DNA from: Methanomicrobiales archaeon HGW-Methanomicrobiales-1
GTDB taxonomy: Archaea > Halobacteriota > Methanomicrobia > Methanomicrobiales > Methanospirillaceae
Assembly: GCA_002839675.1 (NCBI GenBank)
Contig: PGYM01000002.1
Location: forward strand, 290,111-354,110
Direction of reading: 5' to 3'
DNA: 64,000 bases
Translations under genes and position numbers: made by a program
Part shown: piece after piece, positions 43,637 through 52,678 of the stretch
How positions within the stretch are numbered: the first letter of the stretch is position 1
Layout: every line of letters begins with the position of its first letter
Notes under the pieces: model-generated
The model's database searches: none
The model's input: the letters and a program-made list of their open reading frames with translations, nothing else
What the model was told of the DNA's origin: nothing

Positions 43637-43887
43637 GTACTTCACGCGAGCGACTTGCCATGAGCCACCCGAAGGAGGGGGCTGCCGGGCAGACCGGGAC
43701 CTGGCGGGTATTCAAGCCGGTCGTGGACCGGGAGAAATGCAATGCCTGCGGGCTGTGCGCCATGTACTGCCCGGACGGTGTCATTGATGAGGAGCTGAAT
43801 ATCGATCTCCGGTTCTGTAAAGGTTGCGGCATCTGCGCCAATGAATGCCCGAAAAAGGCGATCGAGATGGTCCGGGAAGAGAAGTAA
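43633..43887 (+). CDS. porD: Pyruvate synthase delta subunit, 2[4Fe-4S] ferredoxin
   Basis: An 84-residue ferredoxin subunit carrying electrons to the TPP centre. Two cluster motifs, CNACGLCAMYCPDG and CKGCGICANECPKK, follow the N-terminal domain MSTSRERLAMSHPKEGAAG. It is the last gene of porBAGD, and AT-rich sequence with a T-run (43929-43938) follows. Confidence 0.95.
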   Translation: MSTSRERLAMSHPKEGAAGQTGTWRVFKPVVDREKCNACGLCAMYCPDGVIDEELNIDLRFCKGCGICANECPKKAIEMVREEK

Positions 43888-43972
43888 TTCCCATAATCCA
43901 TTTCACTATTTTTATACACCAATCAAAATCTTTTTTTATTACAGCGTTAAAATTGGGTTAGAGTGAGCGCTC

Positions 43973-44695
43973 GTGAACAGGAAACATTTTGGGGACCAGC
44001 GGGATCTTTTTAAATTCGATCTTGTGCGTCATATCATGAAATCCATGCCCGGCCTTACCAGTTTCTCCTTCATACCTATGTTGACTGAGAACAACGGGAA
44101 GACAGAGCTGGATGCCGGGACGAAAAAGGATCTGGGAAAGGCAGTAAAATCCGGAAAAGCGGGGAGCCAGAACACCAATCTTCTCCAGCAGGTAGCACGG
44201 CTCCAGGAGATCGAGAATGATCTCGATTATGTCCAGTATCTCCATTACTATTTCAAAAACGAGAATATCATCATGGATATCCTGCACCCGCATGCCTTCA
44301 CCCACAAGGAACGGGAACACTATTTCGAGAGCATTTTTGGAAAATTCCCGAAAAAGTCACTGGTGTTTCTCGACCCTGATATCGGGCTTGAGGAGAGCAA
44401 GCCGGACCAGCGCCATCTTCTCTTTTCCGAGCTGAAGATGATCTATGACCATCTCGATAAGGACTCGGTCCTGCTGATCTACCAGCATTTTCCCCGGAAA
44501 GTCCATGAAGACTATCTCCGGCAGCGGTGCTCCCAGCTGTCAGAACTTACCGGTTCATCGCCCTTGACTATTACCGATAACGAGATTATCTTCTTCCTGT
44601 GCACAAAAAGCCCGGTGACCCAGGAAAAACTCGAACAGGTCCTGGAAAAATACGCAAACAGTTACCCGGCACTCAGTTCCCGCACGTGCGAATGA
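43973..44695 (+). CDS. Uncharacterised protein, KHFGDQRDLFKFDL family
   Basis: A 240-residue soluble protein of a family I know only as uncharacterised. The N-terminus has NRKHFGDQRDLFKFDLVRHI, the middle KKSLVFLDPDIGLEESKPDQRH near 130, and the end LLIYQHFPRKVHEDYLRQR plus EIIFFLCTK. The FLDPDxGLE motif recalls a methyltransferase-like or nuclease fold, but I cannot name the reaction. The start at 43973 is a GTG codon, and no better start is visible upstream. It stands alone between porD and the zinc-ribbon gene. Confidence 0.7.
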   Translation: MNRKHFGDQRDLFKFDLVRHIMKSMPGLTSFSFIPMLTENNGKTELDAGTKKDLGKAVKSGKAGSQNTNLLQQVARLQEIENDLDYVQYLHYYFKNENIIMDILHPHAFTHKEREHYFESIFGKFPKKSLVFLDPDIGLEESKPDQRHLLFSELKMIYDHLDKDSVLLIYQHFPRKVHEDYLRQRCSQLSELTGSSPLTITDNEIIFFLCTKSPVTQEKLEQVLEKYANSYPALSSRTCE

Positions 44696-44770
44696 ACGGC
44701 CACTGATACCGGGTTTTTTTCTTTTTTAAAAATGAGGGACAGCCACGGTGAAAGATCCACCGGTTCCGGC

Positions 44771-45136
44771 TTACCCGACGTTCAGTTCATCCTTTGCCAT
44801 GTATTCGATATCAGATTTGTAGAAATGGGTGAACCCGCAGTTCTGGCACCGGACGGTAAAATGCCTGCATCCGATCGTTAGATCATGCGGGCCGGTAACA
44901 TGACAGTGCCGGCACTCGGCAGTTTCTACAAGTTCCCAGAGATCATAGCACCCGATCTTCGTGTACGCTCCGGTCTTTGCAACCTGTTCGACCCGCGGGA
45001 CATAGACACGGGTCGCCCCGCAGTTTGCGCACGCTACCTGGGCCTGGTAGGGAACTGCCTTGATGATCTGGTCTGCCACCTGTTTGCAGTGATAGCAGTC
45101 CGTGCGATATTTTGTGAAAATGAACCGGTCGCTCAT
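44771..45136 (-). CDS. Multi-zinc-ribbon protein, unknown function
   Basis: A 121-residue protein with four CxxC pairs: DCYHC near residue 14, ACANCGA near 36, ECRHCHV near 75 and RCQNCGF near 96. The spacing (about 22, 38 and 21 residues) would form two zinc ribbons. No other signature is present, so nucleic-acid or protein binding is only a guess. The start MSDRFIFTKYRTDC at 45136 is the first ATG. The gene is divergent from the cupredoxin gene pair, with 207 bp between starts. Confidence 0.78.
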   Translation of the reverse strand: MSDRFIFTKYRTDCYHCKQVADQIIKAVPYQAQVACANCGATRVYVPRVEQVAKTGAYTKIGCYDLWELVETAECRHCHVTGPHDLTIGCRHFTVRCQNCGFTHFYKSDIEYMAKDELNVG

Positions 45137-45305
45137 GAATGATATTGGAAGCGTTCGGGTTCATTAATCTGTTGACCACCGGATTTTTCCGGGAAATCGG
45201 TGAGGTGAATACCGGGTTACCGGGGGCGAGCGGGACAATTACGAGCGTAAAGAACAAACTTGCAGCAATTCTTGGAGCTGCTGCAAAACCGGTTCCAGTT
45301 TTTTG

Positions 45306-45343
45306 AGTAAATTTAATTACAAGGGCGTAACAATGTAATTTCC
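45306..45343 (+). promoter_or_regulatory. Promoter of cupredoxin gene 1
   Basis: The element AGTAAATTTAATTA at 45306-45319 (TATA-like TTTAATTA) lies 38 bp before the ATG. It is followed by AACAATGTAATTTCC directly ahead of the start codon, with no ribosome-site-like sequence, so the leader is short. The same layout occurs upstream of cupredoxin gene 2. Confidence 0.55.
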
Positions 45344-45883
45344 ATGAAGAAGCTCATTGGATTGTTCATCCTGGTGATCGTCATTGCGATGATCAGCGGG
45401 TGTACCCAGCCGGCAGCACCTGCCGTAACCACCCCGGAACCTACCGCAGTTCCCACCGTGCCGCCAACGGTGGCAACACCGGCACCCACCATGATGCAAA
45501 CACCGGAACAGACGATGGTACCTACAATGACAGCTACGGAGTCCAAGCCGAAGATCACCCTGGTGCCCCAGACAAAAAACACGATCATCTACATGCGGAA
45601 CAACACGTTCGTTCCGAAGGAACTCACGGTCCTGCCGGGAACCGGCATCACCTGGGTGAATGAGGATGTCACCGTCCACGCAGTCAAATCAACCGGCATT
45701 CATGCAGGTATGTTCAACTCTGGCGACATTATTCCCGGAGCTACGTGGGGGAACACCTTTGGTGCCAGTGAAGGCGTGTTCGAATTCACGTGCATCTATC
45801 ATCCGGAGATGAAAGGGGCGATTGTTGTCAAGCAGGGGGCATCGGTTGTTGGTGCTCCAACCATGGAGACACCATCACCCTGA
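45344..45883 (+). CDS. Cupredoxin-type lipoprotein (copper-binding)
   Basis: A 179-residue exported lipoprotein with a single blue-copper-like domain. The signal peptide ends MISGC (lipobox), followed by a Pro/Thr-rich linker (residues 24-75). The domain begins near 85 (NTIIYMRNNTFVPKELTVLPG) and has the copper-ligand positions: the first His in VTVHAVKSTG, then CIYHPEMK near the end, supplying Cys, His and Met. It probably carries electrons or copper at the cell surface. It is the first of two tandem paralogues that share the signal peptide and promoter. Confidence 0.87.
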   Translation: MKKLIGLFILVIVIAMISGCTQPAAPAVTTPEPTAVPTVPPTVATPAPTMMQTPEQTMVPTMTATESKPKITLVPQTKNTIIYMRNNTFVPKELTVLPGTGITWVNEDVTVHAVKSTGIHAGMFNSGDIIPGATWGNTFGASEGVFEFTCIYHPEMKGAIVVKQGASVVGAPTMETPSP

Positions 45884-45987
45884 TCAGATTCCCTCTCCTT
45901 TTTTGTATCACCCTTACCCGTGACAGGTGCTATCGCCAGACAGAGGGCATTTTTTTGTGCTACGGCTAAACCGGTCCCAAATCATTT

Positions 45988-46025
45988 AGTAAATTTAATT
46001 ATAAGGCAAAAACAATGTAATTTCT
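45988..46025 (+). promoter_or_regulatory. Promoter of cupredoxin gene 2 (duplicated)
   Basis: AGTAAATTTAATTA at 45988-46001 again lies exactly 38 bp before the ATG, and AACAATGTAATTTCT adjoins the start codon. The match with the 45306-45343 region shows that the duplication included the promoter. Confidence 0.55.
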
Positions 46026-46586
46026 ATGAAAAAACTTATAGGATTATTCATCCTGGTCATCGTCATTGCGATGATCAGCGGATGTACCCAACCGGCAAAG
46101 ACGGCGAATGTAACAATGGTGGAAACGACCGTGGTTCCAACAGTTCCCCCCACCGAAGCAACACCGGCACCAACCACGGAACCCGCACCGGTTGCCACCA
46201 TCACCCAGAATGTTACCACAATGGCACCAACCGTGGCAACCGTAGTTAAAACACCCGCACCGGTGATGACACCATCCACGAAAATCACTACAATCTATAT
46301 CCGGAACAATACTTTTGTCCCCAGGGAACTCACCGTCCTGCCGGGAACGGGTCTCATCTGGGTGAATGATGATGCAACCGTCCATGCTATCAAGACAACG
46401 GGAAGCCACCAGGGCATGTTCAATTCAGGGGATTTTATGAAGGGTTCCCAGTGGGACTATACCTTCGGGGCGAATGAGGGGACGTTTGAAATTATGGATA
46501 CCTATTCGAACGCCACCTGCGTGATCATCGTCAAGAAAGGCGAGTCACTTGTCGGTAATCCTGCTGTAATACCAACAACAGCTTAA
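46026..46586 (+). CDS. Cupredoxin-like lipoprotein paralogue lacking copper ligands
   Basis: A 186-residue paralogue of the gene just upstream. The signal peptide and lipobox (MISGC) are identical, and the domain retains NNTFVPRELTVLPGTGLIWVNDDATVHAIKTTG. However, the C-terminal ligand stretch is replaced: FEIMDTYSNATCVIIVKKG stands where the first copy has Cys-x2-His-x2-Met, so His and Met are lost. It may no longer bind copper or may have taken a structural role. The linker is longer and richer in Thr/Pro. It follows the first copy after 142 bp with a duplicated promoter. Confidence 0.85.
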   Translation: MKKLIGLFILVIVIAMISGCTQPAKTANVTMVETTVVPTVPPTEATPAPTTEPAPVATITQNVTTMAPTVATVVKTPAPVMTPSTKITTIYIRNNTFVPRELTVLPGTGLIWVNDDATVHAIKTTGSHQGMFNSGDFMKGSQWDYTFGANEGTFEIMDTYSNATCVIIVKKGESLVGNPAVIPTTA

Positions 46587-46775
46587 AACCAAATCCTTCT
46601 TTTTTAATTAACAACTTTTACCCGGGATTTTCCGGCCCTGTCAGAATATGAGCCGGACAGATCTGAGCCTGAGTAGTCGGGTAAAGATGCACAATCCCGA
46701 CCGGATAAAAATGGATAGTCCCGGCTGCGGAGAAGTACTGGATAAAAGAATAAAAAATATTTAATAAAATGGGGT

Positions 46776-48431
46776 TTAGAAGTCGCCCATGCCCGGAGGC
46801 ATGCCGCCCATTCCACCCATGCCACCCGGGGGCATACCGCCTTCGGGTGCATGGCTCTTTGAGGATGCAATGACATCGTCAATGCGCAGGATCATGATGG
46901 CTGCTTCTGCTGCTGAGGAGATCGCCTGGGTCTTGACCCGGAGGGGCTCGACAACACCGGCTGCCTTCATATCGACGACCTTTCCCTCAAAGACATTGAG
47001 ACCAAAGGTCTTCTTGCCCTTCTTTTCGTGGGCTGCACGGATCTCAACAAGCATGTCGATGGGGTCAAGTCCTGCATTCTCTGCAAGGGTCCTCGGGATG
47101 ACCTCGAGTGCGTCTGCAAATGCATTGATGGCGAGCTGGGCCCGACCGCCAACGGTTGCTGCGTACTCGCGGAGACGGAGCGAGAGCTCGGTCTCGGGTG
47201 CGCCGCCACCGGCGACAACCTTCTTGTCCTCGACAACAACACCGACAACGCGGAGTGCATCGTGGATAGCGCGTTCGAGTTCATCGACTACGTGCTCGGT
47301 TCCACCCTTGATGATGATGGAGACTGCCTTGGGGTTCTTGCACTGCTCGACAAAGGTCATGTCTTCTCCGCTGACTTTGCGCTCCTCAACGAGTCCGGCC
47401 TTGCCGAGCTCTTCTTTGGAGATTGCATCGATCGAGGAGACAAGGCTTGCACCGGTTGCACGGGCAAGCTTTTCCATGTCGCTCTTCTTGACACGGCGGG
47501 TTGCAAAGAGTCCTGCCTTTGCAAGGTAGTGCTGTGCAATGTCGTCAATACCCTTCTGGCAGAAGAGGACGTTTGCACCGCTCTTGACGATCTTGTCAAC
47601 GATATCCTTGACCATGCGCTCTTCCTCATCGAGGAATGCCTGAAGCTGGTCGGGAGAGGTGATATTGATCTCGGCATCGACTTCGGTCTTCTTGAACTCG
47701 ACTGCTGCGTTTAAGAGAAGGATCTTTGCATTGGTGACCTTCTTGGGCATCGAGGGGTGGACGCGTTCCTTGTCGATGAGTACGCCTTCTACAATCTCGG
47801 AGTCCTCGATCGAGCCACCGGTCTTCTTCTCGACCTTGATGTTCTCGATATCAACAGAGCCGTCTGCATCGGTGACCATGGTCACTGCCTTGACAACGAG
47901 GTCACAGAGCTTGTCCTTGCTGGCCTCTGCGCCCTTGCCGGTCATCGCGGTACCTGCAATGTTCTTTAAAAGCACCTTGTCGGTGATTTTTATATCGAAG
48001 GCGATCTCTTTTAAGAGCTGCTGGGCCTTCTCAGCTGCCTGACGGTAGCCTGCGGCAATAATCGTCGGGTGGACGTCCATCTCAAGGAGGTCTTCTGCCT
48101 TCTTTAAGAGTTCCCCGGCAATGATGACTGCGGTGGTTGTGCCGTCGCCGACTTCATCGTCCTGGGTCTTTGCGACCTCGACCATCATCTTTGCGGCCGG
48201 GTGCTCGATGTCCATTTCCTTAAGGATCGTGACACCATCATTGGTGATCACTACGTCGCCAATGGTGTCGACGAGCATCTTGTCCATACCTTTTGGACCG
48301 AGTGTGGTCCTGACTGCACTTGCCACTGCCTTTGCGGCGGTGATGTTCATACCCTGAGCGTCGCGGCCGCGGGTACGGGTGCTGCCTTCTTTGAGAATAA
48401 GAATCTGCTGTCCTCCAAGTTGTTGTGACAT
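46776..48431 (-). CDS. Thermosome subunit (group II chaperonin)
   Basis: Group II chaperonin subunit that encloses and folds proteins in an ATP-driven cage. The 551 residues show the ATP-site motifs [33 protein letters not shown] and [15 protein letters not shown], then the hinge and apical regions and the C-terminal [17 protein letters not shown]. The Gly/Met-rich tail ([14 protein letters not shown]) is usual. The start [13 protein letters not shown] at 48431 was chosen over an in-frame ATG four codons upstream, as it matches family N-termini. A typical TATA box and GGTG ribosome site precede it, and two GCACTA repeats lie near the start of transcription. Confidence 0.96.
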   Translation of the reverse strand: MSQQLGGQQILILKEGSTRTRGRDAQGMNITAAKAVASAVRTTLGPKGMDKMLVDTIGDVVITNDGVTILKEMDIEHPAAKMMVEVAKTQDDEVGDGTTTAVIIAGELLKKAEDLLEMDVHPTIIAAGYRQAAEKAQQLLKEIAFDIKITDKVLLKNIAGTAMTGKGAEASKDKLCDLVVKAVTMVTDADGSVDIENIKVEKKTGGSIEDSEIVEGVLIDKERVHPSMPKKVTNAKILLLNAAVEFKKTEVDAEINITSPDQLQAFLDEEERMVKDIVDKIVKSGANVLFCQKGIDDIAQHYLAKAGLFATRRVKKSDMEKLARATGASLVSSIDAISKEELGKAGLVEERKVSGEDMTFVEQCKNPKAVSIIIKGGTEHVVDELERAIHDALRVVGVVVEDKKVVAGGGAPETELSLRLREYAATVGGRAQLAINAFADALEVIPRTLAENAGLDPIDMLVEIRAAHEKKGKKTFGLNVFEGKVVDMKAAGVVEPLRVKTQAISSAAEAAIMILRIDDVIASSKSHAPEGGMPPGGMGGMGGMPPGMGDF

Positions 48432-48443
48432 AAATTTCACCAC

Positions 48444-48500
48444 TTTTGCACTAGATTTAGCACTAAAATTGGTTTGTGGTTCTATATATAATTTCTGTAA
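48444..48500 (-). promoter_or_regulatory. Thermosome promoter with repeated GCACTA motif
   Basis: A TATA box (minus strand AATTATATATAG, 48481-48492) is followed towards the gene by two copies of GCACTA (48448-48453 and 48460-48465, plus-strand coordinates) spaced 12 bp apart, the second within the palindrome-like TTTAGCACTAAA (48456-48467). The expected transcription start is close to 48460, so the repeats lie where a heat-shock repressor could block it. The ribosome site is GGTG about 8 bases before the ATG. Confidence 0.6.
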
Positions 48501-48506
48501 AAAAAT

Positions 48507-49433
48507 TCAGTCGCCCAGAAGGTCGAGGAGTTCAAAACCATCCTCGATCCGTTGGAGGCGCTTCTCGCCAATTACCAGCGTCTTTCCGATCTTCTTTTCC
48601 TTGTTGTAATCGGTGATGATGCACATCGCGTGCTTCTTTGCAATCTGCGAGAGGTTGCCGATGAGGGCTGCCCGTTTTACCACTTTCTGGGCCGGGCCAT
48701 AGCCCGTGAGGATCGTCTGCTTGTCAAACGTGAGGAGGGCCTGGAACGGGGCGCCGTGGAGCGTATGGAGCCGGACGCCTATCTGTTGCAGGAATTCCAT
48801 CGGGCTCTGCAGGTGGGATCCCTGCTGCTCTTTTTCAGGATCCATCACCTTTGGCGGTTCGTGCTGGATGAGGTCGATCGACTCGACAACGCCGGTGTTG
48901 AAGAATTCCTCGATCCGTATGGCAACATCCAGTGTGGTGCCCATCCCGCCCTCGTACTTGCTGATAGTACGCCGCGAGACACCGAGCACGTTGCCGAGAT
49001 CGCCAAGCGACATGTTGCGATGCTCCCGGAGTTCCCGGAGCGCTTCGCCATTGATGTTGACATACAACCCGCCGGGAGATGCGTACACGAGCGGGGGGAT
49101 CTTCTCGACAAAGTAATCGTAGAGCGTCGAAGGGCTGATCGCATAGATCCCGTACCGGACGTATACAGCCCCGCGTTCCAGCTCCGCATCGCGTGCGCGC
49201 TCTCCGACAATCAGCGGTATGCCTCCCAGCAGGCGCGATATGAGCTCGATATCGAACGCCACCTCTTCACTCACGGAATCAATGTGGGAAACCACCTTGA
49301 TGACGAGCAACGTCCCGTCGTTCCGGGCAATGAGATCGAAACTCCTTGGGCGGAGGGTGAACTTCTCGGAGACATCGAAGCCTGCCGTGATCATTACGCT
49401 GGTAACCAGCTGAAGCTGGCGGTCCTGGGACAT
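48507..49433 (-). CDS. Archaeal HTH-type transcriptional regulator
   Basis: A 308-residue regulator of the archaeal family with an N-terminal nuclease-like domain and a central lambda-type HTH. The N-terminal part (MSQDRQLQLVTSVMITAGFDV, IARNDGTLLVIKVVSHIDSV) precedes ELREHRNMSLGDLGNVLGVSRRTISKYEGG (residues about 135-165), the HTH. ATG 49433 follows family N-termini; the frame extends upstream without homology. The start is divergent from tiaS with only 43 bp between, and a TATA-like ATATATTAATATA (49461-49473) is some 30 bp from the ATG, so the message is probably leaderless. Target genes are unknown. Confidence 0.86.
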   Translation of the reverse strand: MSQDRQLQLVTSVMITAGFDVSEKFTLRPRSFDLIARNDGTLLVIKVVSHIDSVSEEVAFDIELISRLLGGIPLIVGERARDAELERGAVYVRYGIYAISPSTLYDYFVEKIPPLVYASPGGLYVNINGEALRELREHRNMSLGDLGNVLGVSRRTISKYEGGMGTTLDVAIRIEEFFNTGVVESIDLIQHEPPKVMDPEKEQQGSHLQSPMEFLQQIGVRLHTLHGAPFQALLTFDKQTILTGYGPAQKVVKRAALIGNLSQIAKKHAMCIITDYNKEKKIGKTLVIGEKRLQRIEDGFELLDLLGD

Positions 49434-49476
49434 GCAGTTACAAATGGATGGAGCGTGCCCATATATTAATATAGAC

Positions 49477-50709
49477 ATGCTGATCGGGATTGATGACACG
49501 GACTCCCCGCAGGGAATGTGCACTACCTACCTCGGGGCAGTGTTTGTCCGCCGGCTGATCCACGAACACATGCAGGTGCGGCAAGCCCGGCTGGTCCGGC
49601 TCAACCCAAACGTGACCTGGAAGACCCGGGGGAATGCAGCAGTCATGTTCGATGTGGAGGGGGATCCCGCCCGGGCTTTCGATATTGCATGCACTCTCGT
49701 CGAAGAACTGGCCGATTTTTCCTGCGAGAACACAAATCCCGGCGTCGTGGTCGTGAACCGGCAGCTGGATCCGGCGTTTTACCGGAAAGCGGTCACTGAC
49801 TTCTGCACAACTGAAGAAGCAGTTGCCATCCTTGAAAAAGCCGGCGCACAGTATAAAGGCTGGAAGAACCGGCGCGGGCTTATTGGGGCAACGGCAGCCG
49901 TGGCAAGCGAGCTTGCGGATACGACTTCCGAGATCCTGGTGTATCGCGAGCCGGCACGGTTCGGCACGCCACGTGAGGTGAGCCGCGAGAGCCTGTTTGC
50001 AGCCGAGGCGGCAACATTTCCCCATACGTGGGATACCGTGGATATCGCCAACGATGTTGTGGTCTGCGTTCCGCACACCCCCGACCCGGTCCTCTTTGGG
50101 ATCCGGGGCGAGAGCCCGCGGTGGGTGATGGCAGCCCGGCAGCAGATACAGTCCGAGAAACCCGGGATCGAGCAGATCTGGGTGACGAACCAGGGAACCG
50201 ATGCCCACCTGCTGCCCGGAAGGACTGGCTGTCTTGGCGAACTGCTCTCTTATATTGTACCCGGGGAAGTGACCAGTGCCCCGAAAACAAAAGAGGGGGG
50301 ACACGTCTCGTTCATCATGAAAGACGGGGACTTCCCCGTACGGTGCATGGCCTATGAACCGACCAAGAACTTCCGGCAGATCATCCGGCAACTGGTGCCG
50401 GGCGACGAAGTGATCGCCGTTGGCAGTTTCAAGAAGGGGAGCATCAACTTAGAGAAGATCAAGGTAGTCTCACTCGCCCAGCCTAAGGTCACCCGCCCGC
50501 CGCTCTGCACTACATGCAACAAGAGGATGACCAGCGATGGAAAGGGAAAAGGCTGGAAATGCAAGCGGTGCGATGCCCGGGCTGCTGATCCGGAAGTGCT
50601 GGAGATTTCCCGCACGCTGGAGACGGGATGGTACGAAGTCCCGCCAACCGCCCGGCGTCACCTGGCAAAACCCTTGTGCCGGGGCGAACCGGGTTCTGAC
50701 GGCACATGA
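49477..50709 (+). CDS. tiaS: tRNA(Ile2) 2-agmatinylcytidine synthetase (TiaS)
   Basis: Attaches agmatine to C34 of tRNA-Ile2 so that it reads AUA codons; archaeal counterpart of TilS. The 410-residue protein begins MLIGIDDTDSPQGMCTTYLG with the nucleotide-binding loop, and continues with the TCKD/kinase-like part, an OB-fold region (SFIMKDGDFPVRCMAYEP, PGDEVIAVGSFKKGSINLE) and a C-terminal zinc ribbon (CTTCNKRM...WKCKRCDARA). ATG 49477 fits the conserved N-terminus; an upstream in-frame ATG at 49432 lies inside the regulator gene. It is divergent from the HTH gene. Confidence 0.95.
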   Translation: MLIGIDDTDSPQGMCTTYLGAVFVRRLIHEHMQVRQARLVRLNPNVTWKTRGNAAVMFDVEGDPARAFDIACTLVEELADFSCENTNPGVVVVNRQLDPAFYRKAVTDFCTTEEAVAILEKAGAQYKGWKNRRGLIGATAAVASELADTTSEILVYREPARFGTPREVSRESLFAAEAATFPHTWDTVDIANDVVVCVPHTPDPVLFGIRGESPRWVMAARQQIQSEKPGIEQIWVTNQGTDAHLLPGRTGCLGELLSYIVPGEVTSAPKTKEGGHVSFIMKDGDFPVRCMAYEPTKNFRQIIRQLVPGDEVIAVGSFKKGSINLEKIKVVSLAQPKVTRPPLCTTCNKRMTSDGKGKGWKCKRCDARAADPEVLEISRTLETGWYEVPPTARRHLAKPLCRGEPGSDGT

Positions 50710-50823
50710 GTGATCGTGGATCGGACAATAACTGATTCCGGTCGCAGAAACATGAGTGTCCGCTCAGTGGCGACATGTATTTCCCTGTTCGGTGAAAAAA
50801 AGATGGACAACCGGAGGACCTAG

Positions 50824-52524
50824 ATGGAGATCGATATTCGCACGCTTGCAATCGTACTGGTCATCATCAGTCTCCTGCAGTCAATTGCATTCCTGTTCCA
50901 GTATCTGACGAACAAAACCTACCGGGGGATCAGCTGGTGGGTGCAGGGCAGCAGCTGTGCGGCAGCCGGATACCTGTTACTGCTCCTGCGGGATGCAATT
51001 CCCAATGCGCTGATCACCATTATCCTCGCAAATACCCTGCTCGTTACAGGATTATTGTGTATCTATATCGGGATTACGAGGTTTCTCGATCAAAGAGAGA
51101 ATCGCCGGGTTATCGGTGCGATCGTTGCACTATTCCTGGCAGCGTTTCTTTATTTTACCTATGCCAGCAATGACATCACTGAGAGGACTGCAATCATATC
51201 GGTTGCAATCGCAATCATCTCCTTATGGACCGGACTGAGCCTGCTCGGTGAAAAGCCCCGTTCGATCACGACGTCTGCCCATGCAGTTGCTGTGGTTTTT
51301 CTTGCCTATGGCAGTTTTTTTGTTTTTCGTGCGGTGGCAGCTCTCACTATTGCCCCGGTCAATACCGTGTTCACCCCCACACTCGTACAGACCGCGACAT
51401 TCCTGGCCTCGCTCATCCAGGGAATTCTCATGACCGTTGGCCTGATCATCATGGTCAACCAGCGGCTGAATGCGGAGATGAGCGAAGCAAAAGAAGAGTT
51501 CGAACTCATCTTCAACACCAGTCCTGATGCAGCTCTCATCACCCGCCTTGATGATGGTACTATCGTAAATATCAATGAAGGGTTCACCGCCATAACCGGG
51601 TTCACACGGGACGAATCCGTAGGAAAAACCATTGTTGATCTCAATGTCTGGAAAAATTCTGCAGACCGCCAGAACATGATTAACGAACTCCAGGAGAAAG
51701 GATTTTGCGAAAATTTCGAAGTCACATTCCTGCGAAAAGACGTGAGCGGATTTTCCGGCCTGGTGTCGGCAAAAACCATTGTCCTGCAGGGCATTGTGCA
51801 TATCATCAGCGTAACCCGCGATATTTCGGAGCGCAAACAGGCGGAAGATGCACTTCACCTGGCAAATAAAAAACTCACGATGCTCAACAGCATCACCCGG
51901 CATGATATCCTCAACCAGCTCATGGGATTGCGGACATTTCTTGAACTCTCAAAAGAAGAGGTGACAGACGCCGTAGCCCTGGAATATATCCGGAAGGAAG
52001 AAGAGGTCGCCGAAGCCATCCAGTGGCAGATCGAGTTTACCCGCGACTACCAGGACATCGGGGCACAGGCACCGAAATGGCAGATCCTTGCCGATATCAT
52101 CGACTCGGCAACACAGCAGCTGAAACCCCTGGAAGTGAAGATCGCAGTCAAGGTGAACCGGGTGGAAATCTTTGCCGATCCACTTGTCGGGAAGGTCTTT
52201 TACAACCTGATGGAAAATTCCCTTCGTCATGGCAATCATGTAACCAGCATGGATTTTTCCGTGCAGGAGACTGGGGATAGTCTTACTGTAATATATTGTG
52301 ATGATGGTGCAGGAATTGCCGCAGAGGACAAGAAACGAATCTTTTTGAAAGGATTTGGCAAACATACCGGGCTGGGCCTGTTCCTGTCAAAGGAGATCCT
52401 TTCTATGACCGGCATTACCATCCTTGAAAATGGCGAGCCGGGCAAAGGCGTGCGGTTCGAGATTATTGTGCCGAAGGGGATGTGGCGTGCGGCGGACACC
52501 GGGATGAACGCGAACAGGCCGTAA
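50824..52524 (+). CDS. Membrane histidine kinase with PAS domain
   Basis: A 566-residue sensor kinase. Seven hydrophobic segments fill residues 5-215, forming a membrane sensor of unknown ligand. A PAS domain follows (FELIFNTSPDAALITRLDDG to ISVTRDISERK, about 220-335). The phospho-acceptor region is LNSITRHDILNQLMGLRTFL with His360, and the ATPase domain is about 450-560 (NLMENSLRHG, DDGAGIAAEDKKRIF, GKHTGLGLFLSKEIL). No receiver domain is in it, but a hybrid response-regulator kinase is encoded next on the same strand, so they could form one relay. ATG 50824 is the first start after an SD-like GGAGG. Confidence 0.92.
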   Translation: MEIDIRTLAIVLVIISLLQSIAFLFQYLTNKTYRGISWWVQGSSCAAAGYLLLLLRDAIPNALITIILANTLLVTGLLCIYIGITRFLDQRENRRVIGAIVALFLAAFLYFTYASNDITERTAIISVAIAIISLWTGLSLLGEKPRSITTSAHAVAVVFLAYGSFFVFRAVAALTIAPVNTVFTPTLVQTATFLASLIQGILMTVGLIIMVNQRLNAEMSEAKEEFELIFNTSPDAALITRLDDGTIVNINEGFTAITGFTRDESVGKTIVDLNVWKNSADRQNMINELQEKGFCENFEVTFLRKDVSGFSGLVSAKTIVLQGIVHIISVTRDISERKQAEDALHLANKKLTMLNSITRHDILNQLMGLRTFLELSKEEVTDAVALEYIRKEEEVAEAIQWQIEFTRDYQDIGAQAPKWQILADIIDSATQQLKPLEVKIAVKVNRVEIFADPLVGKVFYNLMENSLRHGNHVTSMDFSVQETGDSLTVIYCDDGAGIAAEDKKRIFLKGFGKHTGLGLFLSKEILSMTGITILENGEPGKGVRFEIIVPKGMWRAADTGMNANRP

Positions 52525-52678
52525 AAACCAAAAGAGCAGGCAACCGCTCTCTGACAGGATCTGTGCATCTGTCCGCGCCCGCTTCTGGAGTTTTCCTATA
52601 TTTCCGGGCATTTGTTCGGTAGATTTTTTTGGATATCTTTTAGTATAAAGGCAATCTTCTCTTGATCATCCACCTGCC

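Noticed and set aside
46789-47714. Plus-strand ORFs (246 and 228 codons) within the thermosome gene
   Set aside because: They are antisense to a highly conserved chaperonin and have Ser/Thr/Leu-rich composition typical of antisense frames.
48552-49469. 305-codon plus-strand ORF antisense to the HTH regulator
   Set aside because: The regulator on the other strand has a recognisable HTH; the antisense frame shows no motif.
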